Positions 1 through 11,783 are shown, numbered from the stretch's first letter. The stretch: 64,000 bases of DNA from Mesostigma viride (GCA_009746045.1 RPFO01000067.1:1-64000); one strand, 5' to 3'. Notes: generated from the sequence alone by a model not told the origin. Program-made: numbers and translations.

Positions 1-436
1 GAGGCAGGTGCAAGGGGGGGGTAGGTCGGGGAGGGAGGGAGAGGGGAGGAGGAGGGAGGAGAGGAGGAGGAGGGAGGGAGGGGGAAGGGAAGGGAGGAGG
101 GAGGGAGGATGTCGGAGGGAGGAGGTAGGAGGAGGGAGGAGGAGGGAGGAGCGAGGGACGGAGGGGAGGAGGGAGGGAGGAGGGAGGGAGGGAGGAGGAG
201 AGGAGGAGGAGGAGAGGAGGAGAGGAAGAGGGACGGGAGGGAGGGAGAGGAGGGAGGGAGGGAGGGAGGCGGAGGGGAGGGAGAGGGAGGAGGAGGGAGG
301 GAGGGAGGGAGGGAGGAGGGAGGGAGGGAGGGAGGGAGGGAGGGAGGGAGGGGGGAGGGAGGGAGGGAGGGAGGGAGGGAGGGAGGGAGGAGGGAGGGAG
401 GGAGGGAGGGAGGGAGGAGGAGGAGGAGGAGGAGGA
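1..436. repeat. GGA/GGGA purine-rich tract
   Basis: Almost pure G/A sequence built from GGA and GGGA steps, with no pyrimidine-rich interruptions. Open frames across it are low-complexity (Gly/Glu/Arg) and are not genes. The tract could form purine triplex or G-rich structures, but that is inference. Confidence 0.9.
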
Positions 437-446
437 GGAGGAGAGG

Positions 447-544
447 ATGGATGGATGGATGGATGGATGGATGGATGGATGGATGGATGGATGGATGGAT
501 GGATGGATGGATGGATGGATGGATGGATGGATGGATGGATGGAT
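447..544. repeat. (ATGG)n tetranucleotide microsatellite
   Basis: About 24 uninterrupted copies of the ATGG/GGAT tetramer directly follow the purine tract. The same tetramer makes a longer array at 40343-40682 and short runs next to several LINE tails (17170, 17330, 49500, 50244). It may therefore derive from sequence upstream of family-C LINE tails. Confidence 0.9.
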
Positions 545-1050
545 GTTCTTAATTAATTAATTAATTAATGGTCAAATTAAAGGCAATCATGGTACATGAA
601 GCGAGACAAATCATGCCTGGACGCATGGCGATGTAAGAGCCCCCCCTCCCCCACGCCAGGAGGAAGGGGTGCGTGACTGAGTAGAGTAGTTAGGATTTTG
701 TAGAGAGACAACTTTGTATATTATCAAGGAGACAACTTTGTATATAAGATTAGAGTGAGATCAGCTAGTCTTCGCGGCTTAGTTCTAATGCACCCACCCC
801 CATCAGTCCATGGAATACGTGCTCCTGCTCCAGATCCTTAATTAAGGCCAAAATGAGTCCCTTCCAAACAACGTTTGCACTTAGATAGTTAGACGAATTA
901 TGCCCGACGAAGCTGGAACTCAACAGCCACAATGAATTACGGTTGTTCAGACCTTGTACAACGCCTCAGGGCATTTGGAGCCCTGAATGGTAACAAATGC
1001 TAACAAGGTAGTGTTGCTATCAATAATGATTTTAAAAATTAATATGATGT
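545..1050. other. No gene seen; contains a 17-bp direct repeat around a Penelope-tail scrap
   Basis: AT-richer sequence without a supported gene. At 705-721 and 729-745 there are identical 17-bp copies of GAGACAACTTTGTATAT separated by TATCAAG. The junction reads ATCAAGGAGACAAC, the reverse complement of the Penelope 3' terminus found elsewhere in the window. Confidence 0.6.
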
Positions 1051-1215
1051 CATTAATTAATTAATTAGTTATCAACATCACTCCGTTGGGAGTAAATGTA
1101 GCACATATCCCTGAGAAGGGGCATATGGCTTTTAATACATTCTATGCTACTTCATGCAAGGGTGGGAATGTAAGCTACCCCTGCTCTAGGTGCACCAGGG
1201 CACCTGCACCACCAT
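1051..1215 (-). mobile_element. LINE family A, 3'-end fragment
   Basis: Starts at an (ATTA)n tail, then the conserved hairpin CTCCGTTGGGAG (1081-1092), then GTAGCACATAT and a GC-richer stretch (GGTGGGAATGTAAGC). The same block recurs at 9678-9931, 17229-17591, 39600-39925, 41140-41290 and 48252-48570. The simple-sequence tail on the left shows that the element reads on the minus strand. No coding sequence is retained. Confidence 0.75.
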
Positions 1216-1492
1216 GTCATATTACAACCAAAACTGGTCGTCATCATGCAAGCATCTGAAGCATGGTCGCAAAACTTCGTGTGCAAAATCTCATGTCATA
1301 AGGAGCCCAACATTATGACAATTGCCAGGCTTTGTAAAGATTTTTGATTTAACGATGACTACAGCACAAACAGTGAGCGAAACCCTGGTGCATGTGAATG
1401 CCTGAGTGGCGACTGTTCCTAACAGAATGCAAGATGTAAGGTAGACATTGCGAGTATGCCACAAATGTGTGATGTGCAGTGCACATGCATGT

Positions 1493-1549
1493 GAGCTACC
1501 ATGGTCCGGATTCTCCCGATTTCTGGCCTGCGCTGGTTGTCTCCTTGAT
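1493..1549 (+). mobile_element. Penelope-like element, 57-bp 3' tail insertion
   Basis: Matches the last 57 bp of the full-length Penelope-like element at 17592-22357, ending in GGTTGTCTCCTTGAT. The surrounding sequence has an uninterrupted paralogue near 5478-5515 that lacks this piece, so it is an insertion. ATGT occurs at both edges as a possible short target duplication. Confidence 0.8.
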
Positions 1550-2640
1550 GTATACCCCATGACACCATACTTCTAAACTACTTAAGAACCTTGGCACATT
1601 GCAAAATGGGAAAGAAAGCTGAACAATACATGCAACATCACTCACTAACACAGCCATGTGATTGCTACCAACACGTACCATGTACATCCTGTGTGAAATT
1701 ATTGGCAACGACACGCCAAGCAAACGCCAAGGTATAGTATAACTGCGACAGGCTGGCACATGTCACCTGGCATCCACGTATGCTCACCCCAAGGCATTGG
1801 CATATCCCCATGTCTATATCCGTTGCCCTTTGTGCGTACCGAGTCACCCATGCAGTCACCCACCCATGCATCCACCTGGCCCACCCACACAAGTACTCAT
1901 ACACTTGCGCACCTGAGTACCCAGCCACCCACTGGTCCACCCACCCGGTGACCCAGCCAGCCAGCCACGCACCTACTAAACCAACCTATCTAACCACTCG
2001 TGCACCCAGGCACCCAGCCACATACCCACCCACTGGGACATCCACCCACCCAGCTAGCCACATATGCAATCTACCCACCTAGGCAATAAGGAGGCATTCA
2101 CCCATCCTTTTATCCAGGCACCCATTACTAAAACCACGCAGCCACCTAACCACCCAGCCAGCTGGCCCCATGTGTGCCCACCAGGCCGCCCACCCCTGAC
2201 CCACCCACGCCCCTTCCCACTCGACCACTCTTTCCCCCCATACCCTTATACCCACCGACCTGCACCCACTCACCCTCACACATCCACATCCTCTCAGCCA
2301 GTCACCCACCCATCTCACCCCTAACATGCACAGCCCTCCACCCGCGCTAGGTGAGTCGATCCCAACTACAAAACCACCCACCCACCCATATCCGTGCACC
2401 CACCCACCCATCTACCTTCCCCATCGCTCACCCCACCCACTTCTAATCACAGCTACACATCCACCCGCCACAAACCAACGGTGCAAATCCTCCAGCCCAT
2501 GCAACAGTTTCACTCAGGCATCCAACAATGCACCCACCTAGGAGTTCCCAAACCCCGTCGATCCCCCAGCCACCTGGCGATTCACTTATAAGCAACCACC
2601 CTTGCACCCATCCACCCACCATAACCACCCACCCACCCGC

Positions 2641-2833
2641 CCCTCCCTCCCTCCCTCCCTCCCTCCCTCCTCCCTCCCTCCCTCCCTCCCTCCCTCCCTC
2701 CCTCCCTCCCTCCCCCCTCCCTCCCTCCCTCCCTCCCTCCCTCCCTCCCTCCCTCCCTCCCTCCCTCCCTCCCTCCCTCCCTCCCTCCCTCCCTCCCTCC
2801 CTCCCTCCCTCCCTCCCTCCCTCCCTCCCTCCC
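2641..2833. repeat. (CCCT)n microsatellite
   Basis: Nearly perfect CCCT/CTCC tetranucleotide array of about 190 bp, the complement of the GGGA motif at the window start. Long Pro/Ser-Leu frames (GGRE on the minus strand) are artefacts of the repeat. Confidence 0.95.
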
Positions 2834-3089
2834 GCCACCCCACCCACCCACCCTCTCCAACTGCATGTGGACTGCCTCTCCCAGCGACTCGGCCAGCCGT
2901 TTGAGTGTGTTTGGGACCATATGCTGATGCCCATGGATATTACGCGCGCCATCAACCAGGCAACACCAGTGACACTTGAGCTCCTTGTTATCCTTCTCAT
3001 CGGATGTACTGACGACACCCTGCACAATTACAGCTCACAAGGCAACTAACATGCTGGAGGAACGCATCCGCCGCAGTGGACGTCAGTAA

Positions 3090-4115
3090 CGGATGTTGCA
3101 ATGTTGCTGGAGGGAGGTCAATCGACCGCACCCGTACATACAAGGGGCAATTATTGATGCGTCATACCCAAAACAGGAAGAAAATGTGGCACAACTAACC
3201 TTGCCATCAACATGGATGGACGGAGTTGGAGACCAACTGCAGCGCGGCATTCGCAAGGGCACAGGCTGTGTTGTTCAGCAGGTCCACCGCTGGACTGCCC
3301 GATGCCGAGTCCAGGTTCTTCCTTACACAAACTCTCCACAAGCGTGATTGTCGCGTCCTTGGCTGCCAACTGCGGAAAGGAGGCCAGTGCTCGCTTCAGC
3401 AGGAACTCGGCAATTGCAATCACGGTGGGCCCTGGCACGATTTGCAGGCCTACACATGCTTGCCCCGCATGTGCCTCCCCCACGTGTGCATCCACCGCAG
3501 TTGACGTGCTCGCTCGCAGCTCCCACTACCGCTGGCTTCGTTGCCATGTTCCTCCACCCGTTGCCTCTTGCATCTTAGCTGTTCCTCGCGCTTCTCCGCA
3601 GCCTCTCTTTCCCTCTCTTCCTCTCTCTTTTCTGCTGCCGTTCATGCCTTGCTCCAGATATAGATGTGGCTGCTTAGGCGTTCAATCTGCATCACAGAAT
3701 TGGACGATATGCACGTCAAAGGAAAGCCAACCAAGCAGCAACATTACCAACAATGTAGCGGGAGGGTCAGTGCAGAGGCCAGCAACATAACTGCCTTAGT
3801 CTTGTACTCCTACCATACACATTAGGGAAGACTGCTGGCATGGCAGCCTGCATCACAGCAATGAATTGCCGCCAACTAAAATAAGAGAGTGACTCACCGC
3901 TACTCTTCCCTGAAGCCGACTGGTCACACCTCCATTGTGGCGTTGTTTTACCACTTTAACGCTCTTCCACAGCGTGCGATTTTGTTGATGCCATTTTCTC
4001 AATTCCTGTAGCATATATTTTGCCCCCGCCGCACGCTTCCATGGGTTGCCATGTACATCATACTTTGCTGATGCTGCAGAGAAGTCAAGCGGTTCTTTGC
4101 ATTCCCTCACCTGTA
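3090..4115 (-). other. Possible degraded coding segments, unrecognised
   Basis: Non-repetitive sequence with several medium open frames on the minus strand. One (4110-3853) is Lys/Arg-rich and runs up to a splice-donor-like GCG|GTGAGT; another lies at 3495-3151. I recognise no family and see no complete gene. The general pattern (basic segment followed by a GTGAGT donor) resembles the broken gene at 41.9-43.4 kb, but I cannot show homology by eye. Confidence 0.25.
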
Positions 4116-4176
4116 TTCAACGGCAACGCCAAAACGGAATGCCAACGAATGCGGAGCGGGGGAACAAGGCATAAAG

Positions 4177-4393
4177 CAACGCATGGTGAACCGGCAGATG
4201 CTGAGGCAGACACGACAATGCACTGGGTGCATGGCAACCATGTGAACACTGATGGTAGCACTCACATGCCTAACAAGCATTTTCTTTGTTTCCCCTGGGT
4301 TAGAGTGTAAGGCCTATGCCAACCAAGGTAAACAACAAAACAACACATCCTAAACTGCCCTAACTGACATGGGCAACAAACATGGCCAATGGA
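4177..4393 (+). repeat. 217-bp direct repeat, copy 1
   Basis: Near-identical to 4531-4746 (CAACGCATGGTGAACCGGCA through CAAACATGGCCAATGG), spaced about 354 bp apart. It looks like a local tandem duplication. The encoded short frames differ at a few residues and are not supported as genes. Confidence 0.85.
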
Positions 4394-4530
4394 GGACAAG
4401 GAACCAAGTAGGATCATCCAACAGGATCATGGTATTATGGCAGCTTGCATGCAGTAAATTACATCAAGCATGGTTGGCTCAGCACATTGAAGTATTGTCA
4501 CATCATTAGAACAAGGGAAAGTCAGAAATC

Positions 4531-4746
4531 AACGCATGGTGAACCGGCAGATGATGAGGCAGACACGACAATGCACTTGGTGCATGGCAACTATGTGAAC
4601 ACTGATGGTAGCATTCACATGCCTAACAAGCATTTTCTCTGTTTCCCCTGGGTTAGAGTGTAAGGCCTATGCCAACCCAGCTAAACAACAAAACAACACA
4701 TCCTAAACTGCGCTAACTGACATGGGCAACAAACATGGCCAATGGA
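4531..4746 (+). repeat. 217-bp direct repeat, copy 2
   Basis: Second copy of the repeat at 4177-4393, with scattered substitutions (for example AACCAAGG against AACCCAGC). Confidence 0.85.
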
Positions 4747-4999
4747 CACAACACCTTGAAATGGCCTTTTTTTTACATAAATTATGGCCCATGGCAAGTT
4801 TATTGTCCGATTGACCTAGGATTGGATCCCACCACTCCCCGGGATGTGTCTGGCTAGTGGTGGAGTAGTTGAGTCAAAATGTTAAGTTTACATGGTACTC
4901 CCTGCTTAAGTTAACTCCAGATCCAAGGCCAAAACTGGCCACCTAAACCACTTGCACTTGCATAGAAACAATAGTTGATCTCAGATTATGCTGTAACTT

Positions 5000-6690
5000 T
5001 GCAGTGGTGATGAATAATAGTTGTTCTGACCTTGTACAAAGTTCTACGCCATTTGGAGCCCTAGTTGGTGACAAATGCTAGCAAAATTTTGCTAGCATTT
5101 GTCATTAATGGCCATTTAAAATCAATATTTAACCCAAATAATGTCAGAATGCCACCAAAACTTATTGCCATCATGCCAGCACCTGAAGCAAGGTCTCAAC
5201 AAGTCATGAGCAGAAATTCAGATCATGCAGAGCCCAAAATGGTGACATTTGCCAGCAATTGTCACCATTTTTTGCTTTTTTACCCACAATTTTAACAACA
5301 TTACCCACCAAAACATTCTCCAAGCTGGGGCGCATCATTTAAATCTTTGCAGGCAACTCAAGAATGACTAGTACAAACAGTGTGCAAAACCTTGGTGCAT
5401 GTGAATGCCTGAGTGGTGACCATTGCTAGCAGAATCCATCATGTAAGGTAGGCATTGCCAGTATGCCACAAAGCTGTGATGTGCAGTGCATGTCCATATG
5501 TATACCCCATGACACCGTGCCTCTAAACTACTTGGCACATTGCAAAATGGGAAGGAAAGGTGAATAATACATGCCACATCACTAACACAGCCATTTGAAT
5601 GCTACCAACACGCACCATGCATGATATACACTGCGTGTACAGTAATACATGTCGAGAATATGCCGAGCGAGCATATCAAGGTGCAGTGACCCCAACGCTG
5701 GCACATGTCACCTGGCATCCACGTATGCTCACATGATATGGCATTGGCATATCCCATGTCTCCATCTCTTGCACTTTGTGCGCACCAAGCCACCCATGCA
5801 GTCGCCCACCCATGCAGCCACCTGGCCACCCACCCACACAACTGCTCACACACTCGCGCGCCCGTGCACCCAGACAGCCACCTGTCCTCCCACCCAGTGA
5901 CCCACCCACCAAGCCAGCCGCGCACGTGCTTACCCAACTTATACAACCATGCGTGCACCTAGGCACCCAACCACCTACCAACCCACTTGGACATCCACCC
6001 ACCCACCAAGGCACCTGCGCAACCCACACACCAACTAGGTAATAAGCAGGCATTCCCCCATCCAATGAGCCAACCACCCAACCACCCAACCACCTAAACA
6101 CCCAGCCAGCTGGCCCCATATGCACCCGTCCGGCCACCCACAGTTGACCCACCCACGCACCTACCCACTCAACCATTCACTGCCCCCACACCCTTATACC
6201 CACTGACCCACCCACTGACCCACCCACACATGCATTTTCTCAGCCAGCACCCCGGCACCTACCTCACCCCAAACCTGCACAGCCCTTCACCCGTGATAGG
6301 TGAGTCGGTCCCAACCATAAACCCATCCACGCATCCATATCTGTGCGCCCACCCGTCCATCTACCCGTCCCTTCGCCCACCCACCCACATCTAGTCATCT
6401 ACACATCCACCAGCCACCAGCCACCAATGGCCCACCCACCAACCCACACACACACATACATCCCTAACCAACCAACCACCAACACACCACCCTCAAAAAC
6501 GTGCAGTTGTTTCACTCATGCATCCAACAACCCACCCACTTCAAAGTCCCCAAAGCCTATCATCACCCAGCCACCTGGGCATCTGCCAATAACCGACCGC
6601 CCTTGCACTCATCCACCCACCATGACCAGCCAGCCAGCCACCCACCCTCTCCAACTGCCTGTGCTCCCACCTACGCAGCCAGCCATTTAC
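5000..6690. repeat. Segmental duplicate, copy 2 (partner 905-2640)
   Basis: Paralogue of the 905-2640 segment, without the LINE and Penelope tail insertions present there. It therefore serves as an empty-site reference. It ends in the same CCACCCACC-rich stretch and a shared CACCCTCTCCAACTGC landmark. Confidence 0.7.
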
Positions 6691-6769
6691 CAAAGCATCC
6701 ACCTATCAGCCACCCACCTGCCATTGAACCCACCCACGCCTAGGCATCCCTTGAAGCATCTATAGCCCA

Positions 6770-7840
6770 AGCCTCCCACCCAAGGCTCTCTGGGCAATCA
6801 AACAACCAAACAACCAATCACCCAGCTATACAACCACCTAACCACCTAACCACTCAACAACACAATCACCGAACCACCTAACTACCCAACACCCAAACCA
6901 GCCAGGCATGTGCCCGCCTCGCATGCCCTCACCATTGCAACACCCCATACACGCCCCGCTCACCTAGCCAGCCACACACCCAGCCAGTCTCCTGCTCAAC
7001 TCACGCATGAAGGCAATATCAGCCATGCATGGCCTCACCTTGCATCACTTGCATTGCCTGGTTAATTTGCATGAGACAGCTTCCATCTCATTGTCAGCAA
7101 CTGAAAAGGCTCTTTCTTCACAGTTATGAATAAGCTACAACGTTGGAAACGTTCTCCCATCCCTCTTTAAAACAGTCTTTAAATCAGAAAGACAAGGGCA
7201 AATCTCTGGACAAGGTGGCAATAACCACTGCACCATGCTCTTGAGAAAGTCTTAACAACCCAGCTTTCTACCCTTTTAGAAGCTGCCTTGCGTTAGCAAC
7301 GATTCTGGGCCCTCTGGCTCGCTCACCTGGCTTAATCTGCGCTTCTTTATGGCTGCCGGGATATGCGAAGCTTGGGCCGAGGGTGTCGTGGCGAGGTCGT
7401 CTGCCCGACTCATCACTTCTCGAAACCGCACTGCCGACTAATAAAAACGATGCCCCCCTTTGCCTTTTGTATCTGGCGTCAAAAGAACAATGAACTCGCT
7501 TGGAAACACTGTCGCAAAGAGCTTCCTACAGGCATTATAAGCAATTTTCGCAGCTTTTACCGCACTTACTGCACATCCGGAAGACCATTAGCGGCCTTCG
7601 CGCGGAATCTTGGGCACGCCATATCTTCTGCTGGCTCATTGCCGCAGGCTGGCAGTATAGGAAGGTCGGGCATAGCCTAAAGAGCTGATTATCTGACGAC
7701 AAAGATATGCATTGCATGAAGCAAGAAACAGACGGATTTCGCACCCCCATATTTATTCACGTCAATGCCGGACAATTAAAAGCGAAACTCAAAAAACGAA
7801 AACACTAACGTTTTCGGGAATATTATAACGAACAAGCTGA
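6770..7840. other. No gene recognised
   Basis: Continues as C/A-rich sequence to about 7000 and then becomes ordinary mixed sequence. A 105-codon open frame (7363-7680, plus) has no recognisable motif. I see no repeats or RNA genes here. Confidence 0.4.
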
Positions 7841-7849
7841 GCTGCCAGC

Positions 7850-8180
7850 TATGTCGCGGTTTACGATCCAGTTAACGATAACGGCTCCGTAACCACCCCA
7901 GTGCCTAATATTGGGGCAGCTATGGCGCCGTAACCACTACCTGACCCGTCCCGTATACCCCAACGTAACCTGAACCGAAGCCGTTCACGCCCCCGTAAAC
8001 ATGACCGGCCCAGTTACTGGGCCGTACCGAATCTCGGGGCCAATATTCCGAATGGTACCGTAACCGGTCCGGTAACCCAAACCGCCAACGAATACGGACC
8101 CGTAACCTGGCCCGTCGAAGTTACCGGGCAGGTTACGGGGGCGTCGAAGTTACCGGACAGGTTACGGGGGCTTCAAATTA
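7850..8180. repeat. Cluster of degenerate GTAACC / GGTTAC motifs
   Basis: About a dozen CCGTAACC-like hexamers to octamers, most in one orientation. The last few are inverted and sit in two near-identical copies of GTCGAAGTTACCGG...GGTTACGGGGGC (about 8115-8175). This resembles subterminal repeats of a DNA transposon, but no terminal inverted repeat or target duplication was found. Confidence 0.5.
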
Positions 8181-9066
8181 ACTCCTAGTGCGGGCCGGAG
8201 GGGGTTCGTTGTCCGCTACTATCACCTGGACAAGCAGCGGTTCCTCTCTCGTGAGTCTCGTCGCAAGCGGTTGCACGACCTCACCTGGACGCTGGACGAC
8301 GACCTGACCCGGCCCCGCTCAGCAGCAGCAGCGACGGGACCTGTGGCCGGAATACCTCCGCCACAAGCAGGACCCGGCCCCGGAAGCCCAAGGTGTACTG
8401 GAGGGGCGGGGACCTGATGATCAACCACAAGATGTGGACGCCCCCATGCAGCCGGCTAGAATAGCTTGCATAATAGCCCTAGCTTGTATCTTGGTAGTCG
8501 GTCACTGCCGCTATATGGCAGCCATGCTTAGAATGTTTGCCTAGCTGTCAGTGTGCCAACATACCAAGAAATCAGAATACCTAGTCACGTGCACCGCTAA
8601 CGCACGGTACACAACCAGAAGCCGTGCATGCTGAGTCTTTTTGCACCATGGGATGGCGGCGATGCCCAGGTTGCAGATCACCCAAACATGATATGGGTGT
8701 GATCGACTACGTAACTATCAAGCACTAGACAACATGGGTGTGACTGCACGTATGGCTAGCGAGTCTAGCCGGCCCATACAGGGGCTTCCAGAGCTGGTTG
8801 TTTAGGAATAAGTCCCCGCCCCTCCAGAACACCTTGGGCGCCCCTCCAGCACACGTACCTTGGGCTTCTGTGCCGGGTCTTGCCATGTGGCGGAGGTGGA
8901 CCCTGCTAAACTGAAGAGGTGGACAATATTACTAACTTGCATGCAAATGTTTTGTCTTGATATTGGAGTTCGTGTGCATGCACATATCAATGGATCGCAC
9001 GAGTATAGGCGGCATGCATGTCAAGGGCTATATAGTATAGATCGAGTGACTCTCAGACTCCGTGCG
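8181..9066. other. No gene recognised
   Basis: Mixed sequence with only short open frames and no recognisable motif. It is bounded on the right by a diverged Penelope 3' copy. Confidence 0.4.
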
Positions 9067-9067
9067 A

Positions 9068-9665
9068 CATCTGAACCCTGTGATGCCAGATCTCCTTTGC
9101 GGCCGTTCTGAGCTTGGCACTAGATTGGTTGTCCACACCGTCGCGTCGCTGCAGCAACACGATGTTTTTCTGGCATACGTACGCGGGCTTTTGGTTCCCG
9201 CCGCACATTTGAAAGTGCATGCAGTCCTCCGGATTTTTGCCTTTGCACCGTGTGCAGTACGTACTTTCTTATCTAGAGGTTTGGAAACATGGCATGTGGC
9301 TGATTCGTAATATGACTGACTAGCTAGACCTTTTCAGTGGTTTTCCATTTGCGGCCGTATTTCCTCGCAAATTGTGGGAGAGTGATCGCAGCAATGGTGC
9401 TCACCACTAGACACTCCCGGCCAGTTAGACTCGAAACACACGCCCTGCTCAAGCAAAGCTGCTTCCGGCCCCACAGTTTAGGTCATCTAGTCACTCTACA
9501 CGTAAGCCAGCCATAATTTAATATAATGATTTAATATAATGATTTCTGGCCTCAGTGCGCTGGTTGTCTCCTTGATAATTTCAATGCACGCTATACTACA
9601 CATTTCCATCTCCATTCATATTCATCATCCTGAACGACTCGAAAACGCAGACAGGATAACGGCAG
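9068..9665 (+). mobile_element. Penelope-like element, diverged 3' fragment with a nested tail
   Basis: Begins at the position corresponding to the RT stop codon (ACATCTGAACCCTGTGATG) and follows the 3' UTR of the 17.6-22.4 kb element with many substitutions and small indels. At 9541-9576 a second, 36-bp Penelope tail (ATTTCTGGCC...CTCCTTGAT) interrupts it. The host sequence ATAATTT/AATTTCAATGC resumes on the far side, so this is a self-insertion. The normal terminus is missing, replaced by a LINE tail at about 9670. Confidence 0.8.
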
Positions 9666-9669
9666 GCTC

Positions 9670-9931
9670 GAGCTATTAAGTTTAATTAATTAGGAACATA
9701 ACTCCGTTGGGAGTATAGATGTAGCACATAGCCCAGAGAAGGGGCATATGGCCTATCATACATTCTTTAAGCTACTTCCTGCAAGGGTGGGAATGTAAAG
9801 GACCCTTGCTCTAGGTGCACCAGGGCACTTGCATCCCCATGATCTTCAAGCTATGCCCAGCGAAGGGGGAGCCTGTCATGGGGGGGAAGATCAGCATAGC
9901 TATGCAAAAAGCTAGTGCATGGCGTCTCAGC
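9670..9931 (-). mobile_element. LINE family A, 3'-end fragment
   Basis: (TTAAT) tail, hairpin ACTCCGTTGGGAGT at 9701-9714, then the family-A 3' UTR as far as CTCAGCAGAGAGTGAC. Minus orientation. No open frame. Confidence 0.75.
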
Positions 9932-9954
9932 AGAGAGTGACCGCAGTGTTTTTG

Positions 9955-10170
9955 CTAACGTACCGGAACCGGTAATTCTCCGGTAAATACCGGTGCCCCC
10001 CCGGCCGACCGGTAAGCCCCCCCCGGCCGACCGGTATGCTATATGCCAAGCAGGAACCCCCCCCCGGCCGACCGGTATGCTATATGCCAAGCAGGAACCC
10101 CCCCCCGTTCGACCGGTATGCTGTGTTCAGAGCAGGAAACCCCCCCCGTTCGACCGGTATAAGCCATTGT
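9955..10170. repeat. C-rich minisatellite with ACCGGTATGCTATATGCC units
   Basis: Four to five tandem units of roughly 46 bp, each with a run of eight or nine C followed by GGCCGACCGGT or GTTCGACCGGT and TATGCCAAGCAGGAA. Units differ at a few positions. CCGGT half-sites make each unit partly palindromic. Confidence 0.8.
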
Positions 10171-11783
10171 GACTTGTTCGGGCTGCCCTGGTCGACCTGG
10201 AAGCTTTAAATGCCGGCCGGGGTTCCCCGGTTTCCCCGTCAGACAGAACCGGTACTTATATACTGACTATAACACAATATCAATTTCTATTAGTTAAGGT
10301 TGACTATTCCCGGCATTTACAAAAAGTTTGCACATTGCTGCCATGCTAACACCTCCACGAAATGTAAACTCCGACACAGCAGAGCCCTGCTGAATGCCCG
10401 ACAAAAACCAGGGTGCAAGGGAATGAAATCTCGCGATGGTCCGATCGCAGCTAGAACATACCTTACTGATCAACATAAAATAGTGGTGCCTGACCCTCAG
10501 ATGCAGTATTTAAAAAATAATCATGGGCAACGGCTCGTCAAGGCTAGGCGATTTTGCACAAACATCAACATTGCTTGCTCGCGACTTCATCAGCTGGCGT
10601 TCATGTTGCCCACTTAAAATACCGGTGTGAGCTTGACCAGCACAAAATGTTGTTGCTGTTGTTGTTGAATGTTGCCACGCAATGGGCAGCAGAGATTTGT
10701 AGACTGTTGTTGGACGTACTACAGTAACAGTAACTGTTGAGGACGGGCTACAGTTTCAACTTCAACTTGTGAGTAGATCGATGTTCCGTACCCAAGTAAC
10801 AAAAGGCGTGGGGCGGTGCAGGTCTGACCCTACAACGAATGGGTCAGCACTGGGCAGCCGGCAATTAGTCCAGTCTGTCAAATGCGTAGACGAGACTGGT
10901 AGAGCGGGCCGGGTAATAAATGCGCTGCAGACTGCAGACCTGCAGTAGGTACGCAACACGATGTGAAGGTGCTGAGCCGCAAAACGTTGATGAAGTTCAC
11001 GGCAGTCGAGCCAGCTGACTTTGTTTTGCGTGTTTTCTAATCCTGCATTATTCGATAGTGCGCTAGAGAAGCGAATCATGACAAAGAAGAAAGAGCCCCC
11101 GATTCCCCTGGGCTACAAATTCAAAGACCATTTCTCACGAGGCGGTGGCATTTTAACCTTGGCCGGCAGTGCAAGCGGTCGGCGGGCTTTGGGCACGGTC
11201 GTTACAGACCCGACCAGGCGCAGGCAGGCATCGAGTTAGAAGGGGACGTTAGAAGCGAGCGCATGTGAAATGGACGGACAGGAAGCTGCGCCGGCCCGGC
11301 GGTAAAACTGGGAACCAACATACAAAGAAAGCCAAGATGGCACTACCTAGCGGTGACGAAGAACCTGGTCCTCGTTTTTATAGAGGAACCGGGTCTCCTG
11401 AGGTAGCTTTTCCAACTTCCAATGGCCCATGGGTGTAGGGTGCATGCAAACAGGCGGCATCATGTTTAATAACTTACTTAGTCAGGCCGCGCCATGTATG
11501 GGTGAGCCAATGTGAGAGCTATACACTGCCTACCGGCAATGCGTACTATGTTTTGTAGCCTCCTATTGTTACCATGTGCACATGCTTGTATGCATGCTAA
11601 GTTATCATCGTCGCGTGTCTTAGTAGGGCTGCCGGCTGCCGGCTGCGTATACCCCGGTATGAGAATCAGGGCACAAGCAGCCCACTAGGGGCCTATGGCA
11701 AGGCTTCAGAGTTTAGGATAAATTATATAACTGTATAAGAAATCCTATTGGGATTTTGTTTAAAAAAAAAAAAATCGCCACCA
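10171..11783. other. No gene recognised
   Basis: Mixed sequence. A 72-codon open frame (11021-11239, plus) and a 105-codon one (10300-10617, plus) carry no recognisable domains. No transposon termini were identified. Confidence 0.35.

Larger units (their letters stand above)
905..2640. repeat. Segmental duplicate, copy 1 (partner 5000-6690)
   Basis: The two segments share the same order of landmarks: GACCTTGTACAA with CATTTGGAGCCCT, then GTATACCCCATGACACC, then CTGGCACATGTCACCTGGC, then a long CCACCCACC-rich stretch. They are clearly diverged, so the duplication is old. This copy additionally holds a LINE tail (1051-1215) and a Penelope tail (1493-1549). The Pro/Thr/His-rich open frames in the C-rich part are compositional and not supported as genes. 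Confidence 0.7.

Noticed and set aside
8-556. Long Gly/Glu/Arg open frames over the purine tract
   Set aside because: They are produced by the GGA/GGGA and ATGG repeats; all frames are open because the repeat lacks stop codons.
1760-2590. Pro/Thr/His-rich frames that look like a cell-wall protein
   Set aside because: They come from degenerate CCACCCACC sequence, are short, and are not conserved in frame with the duplicate at 5700-6770.
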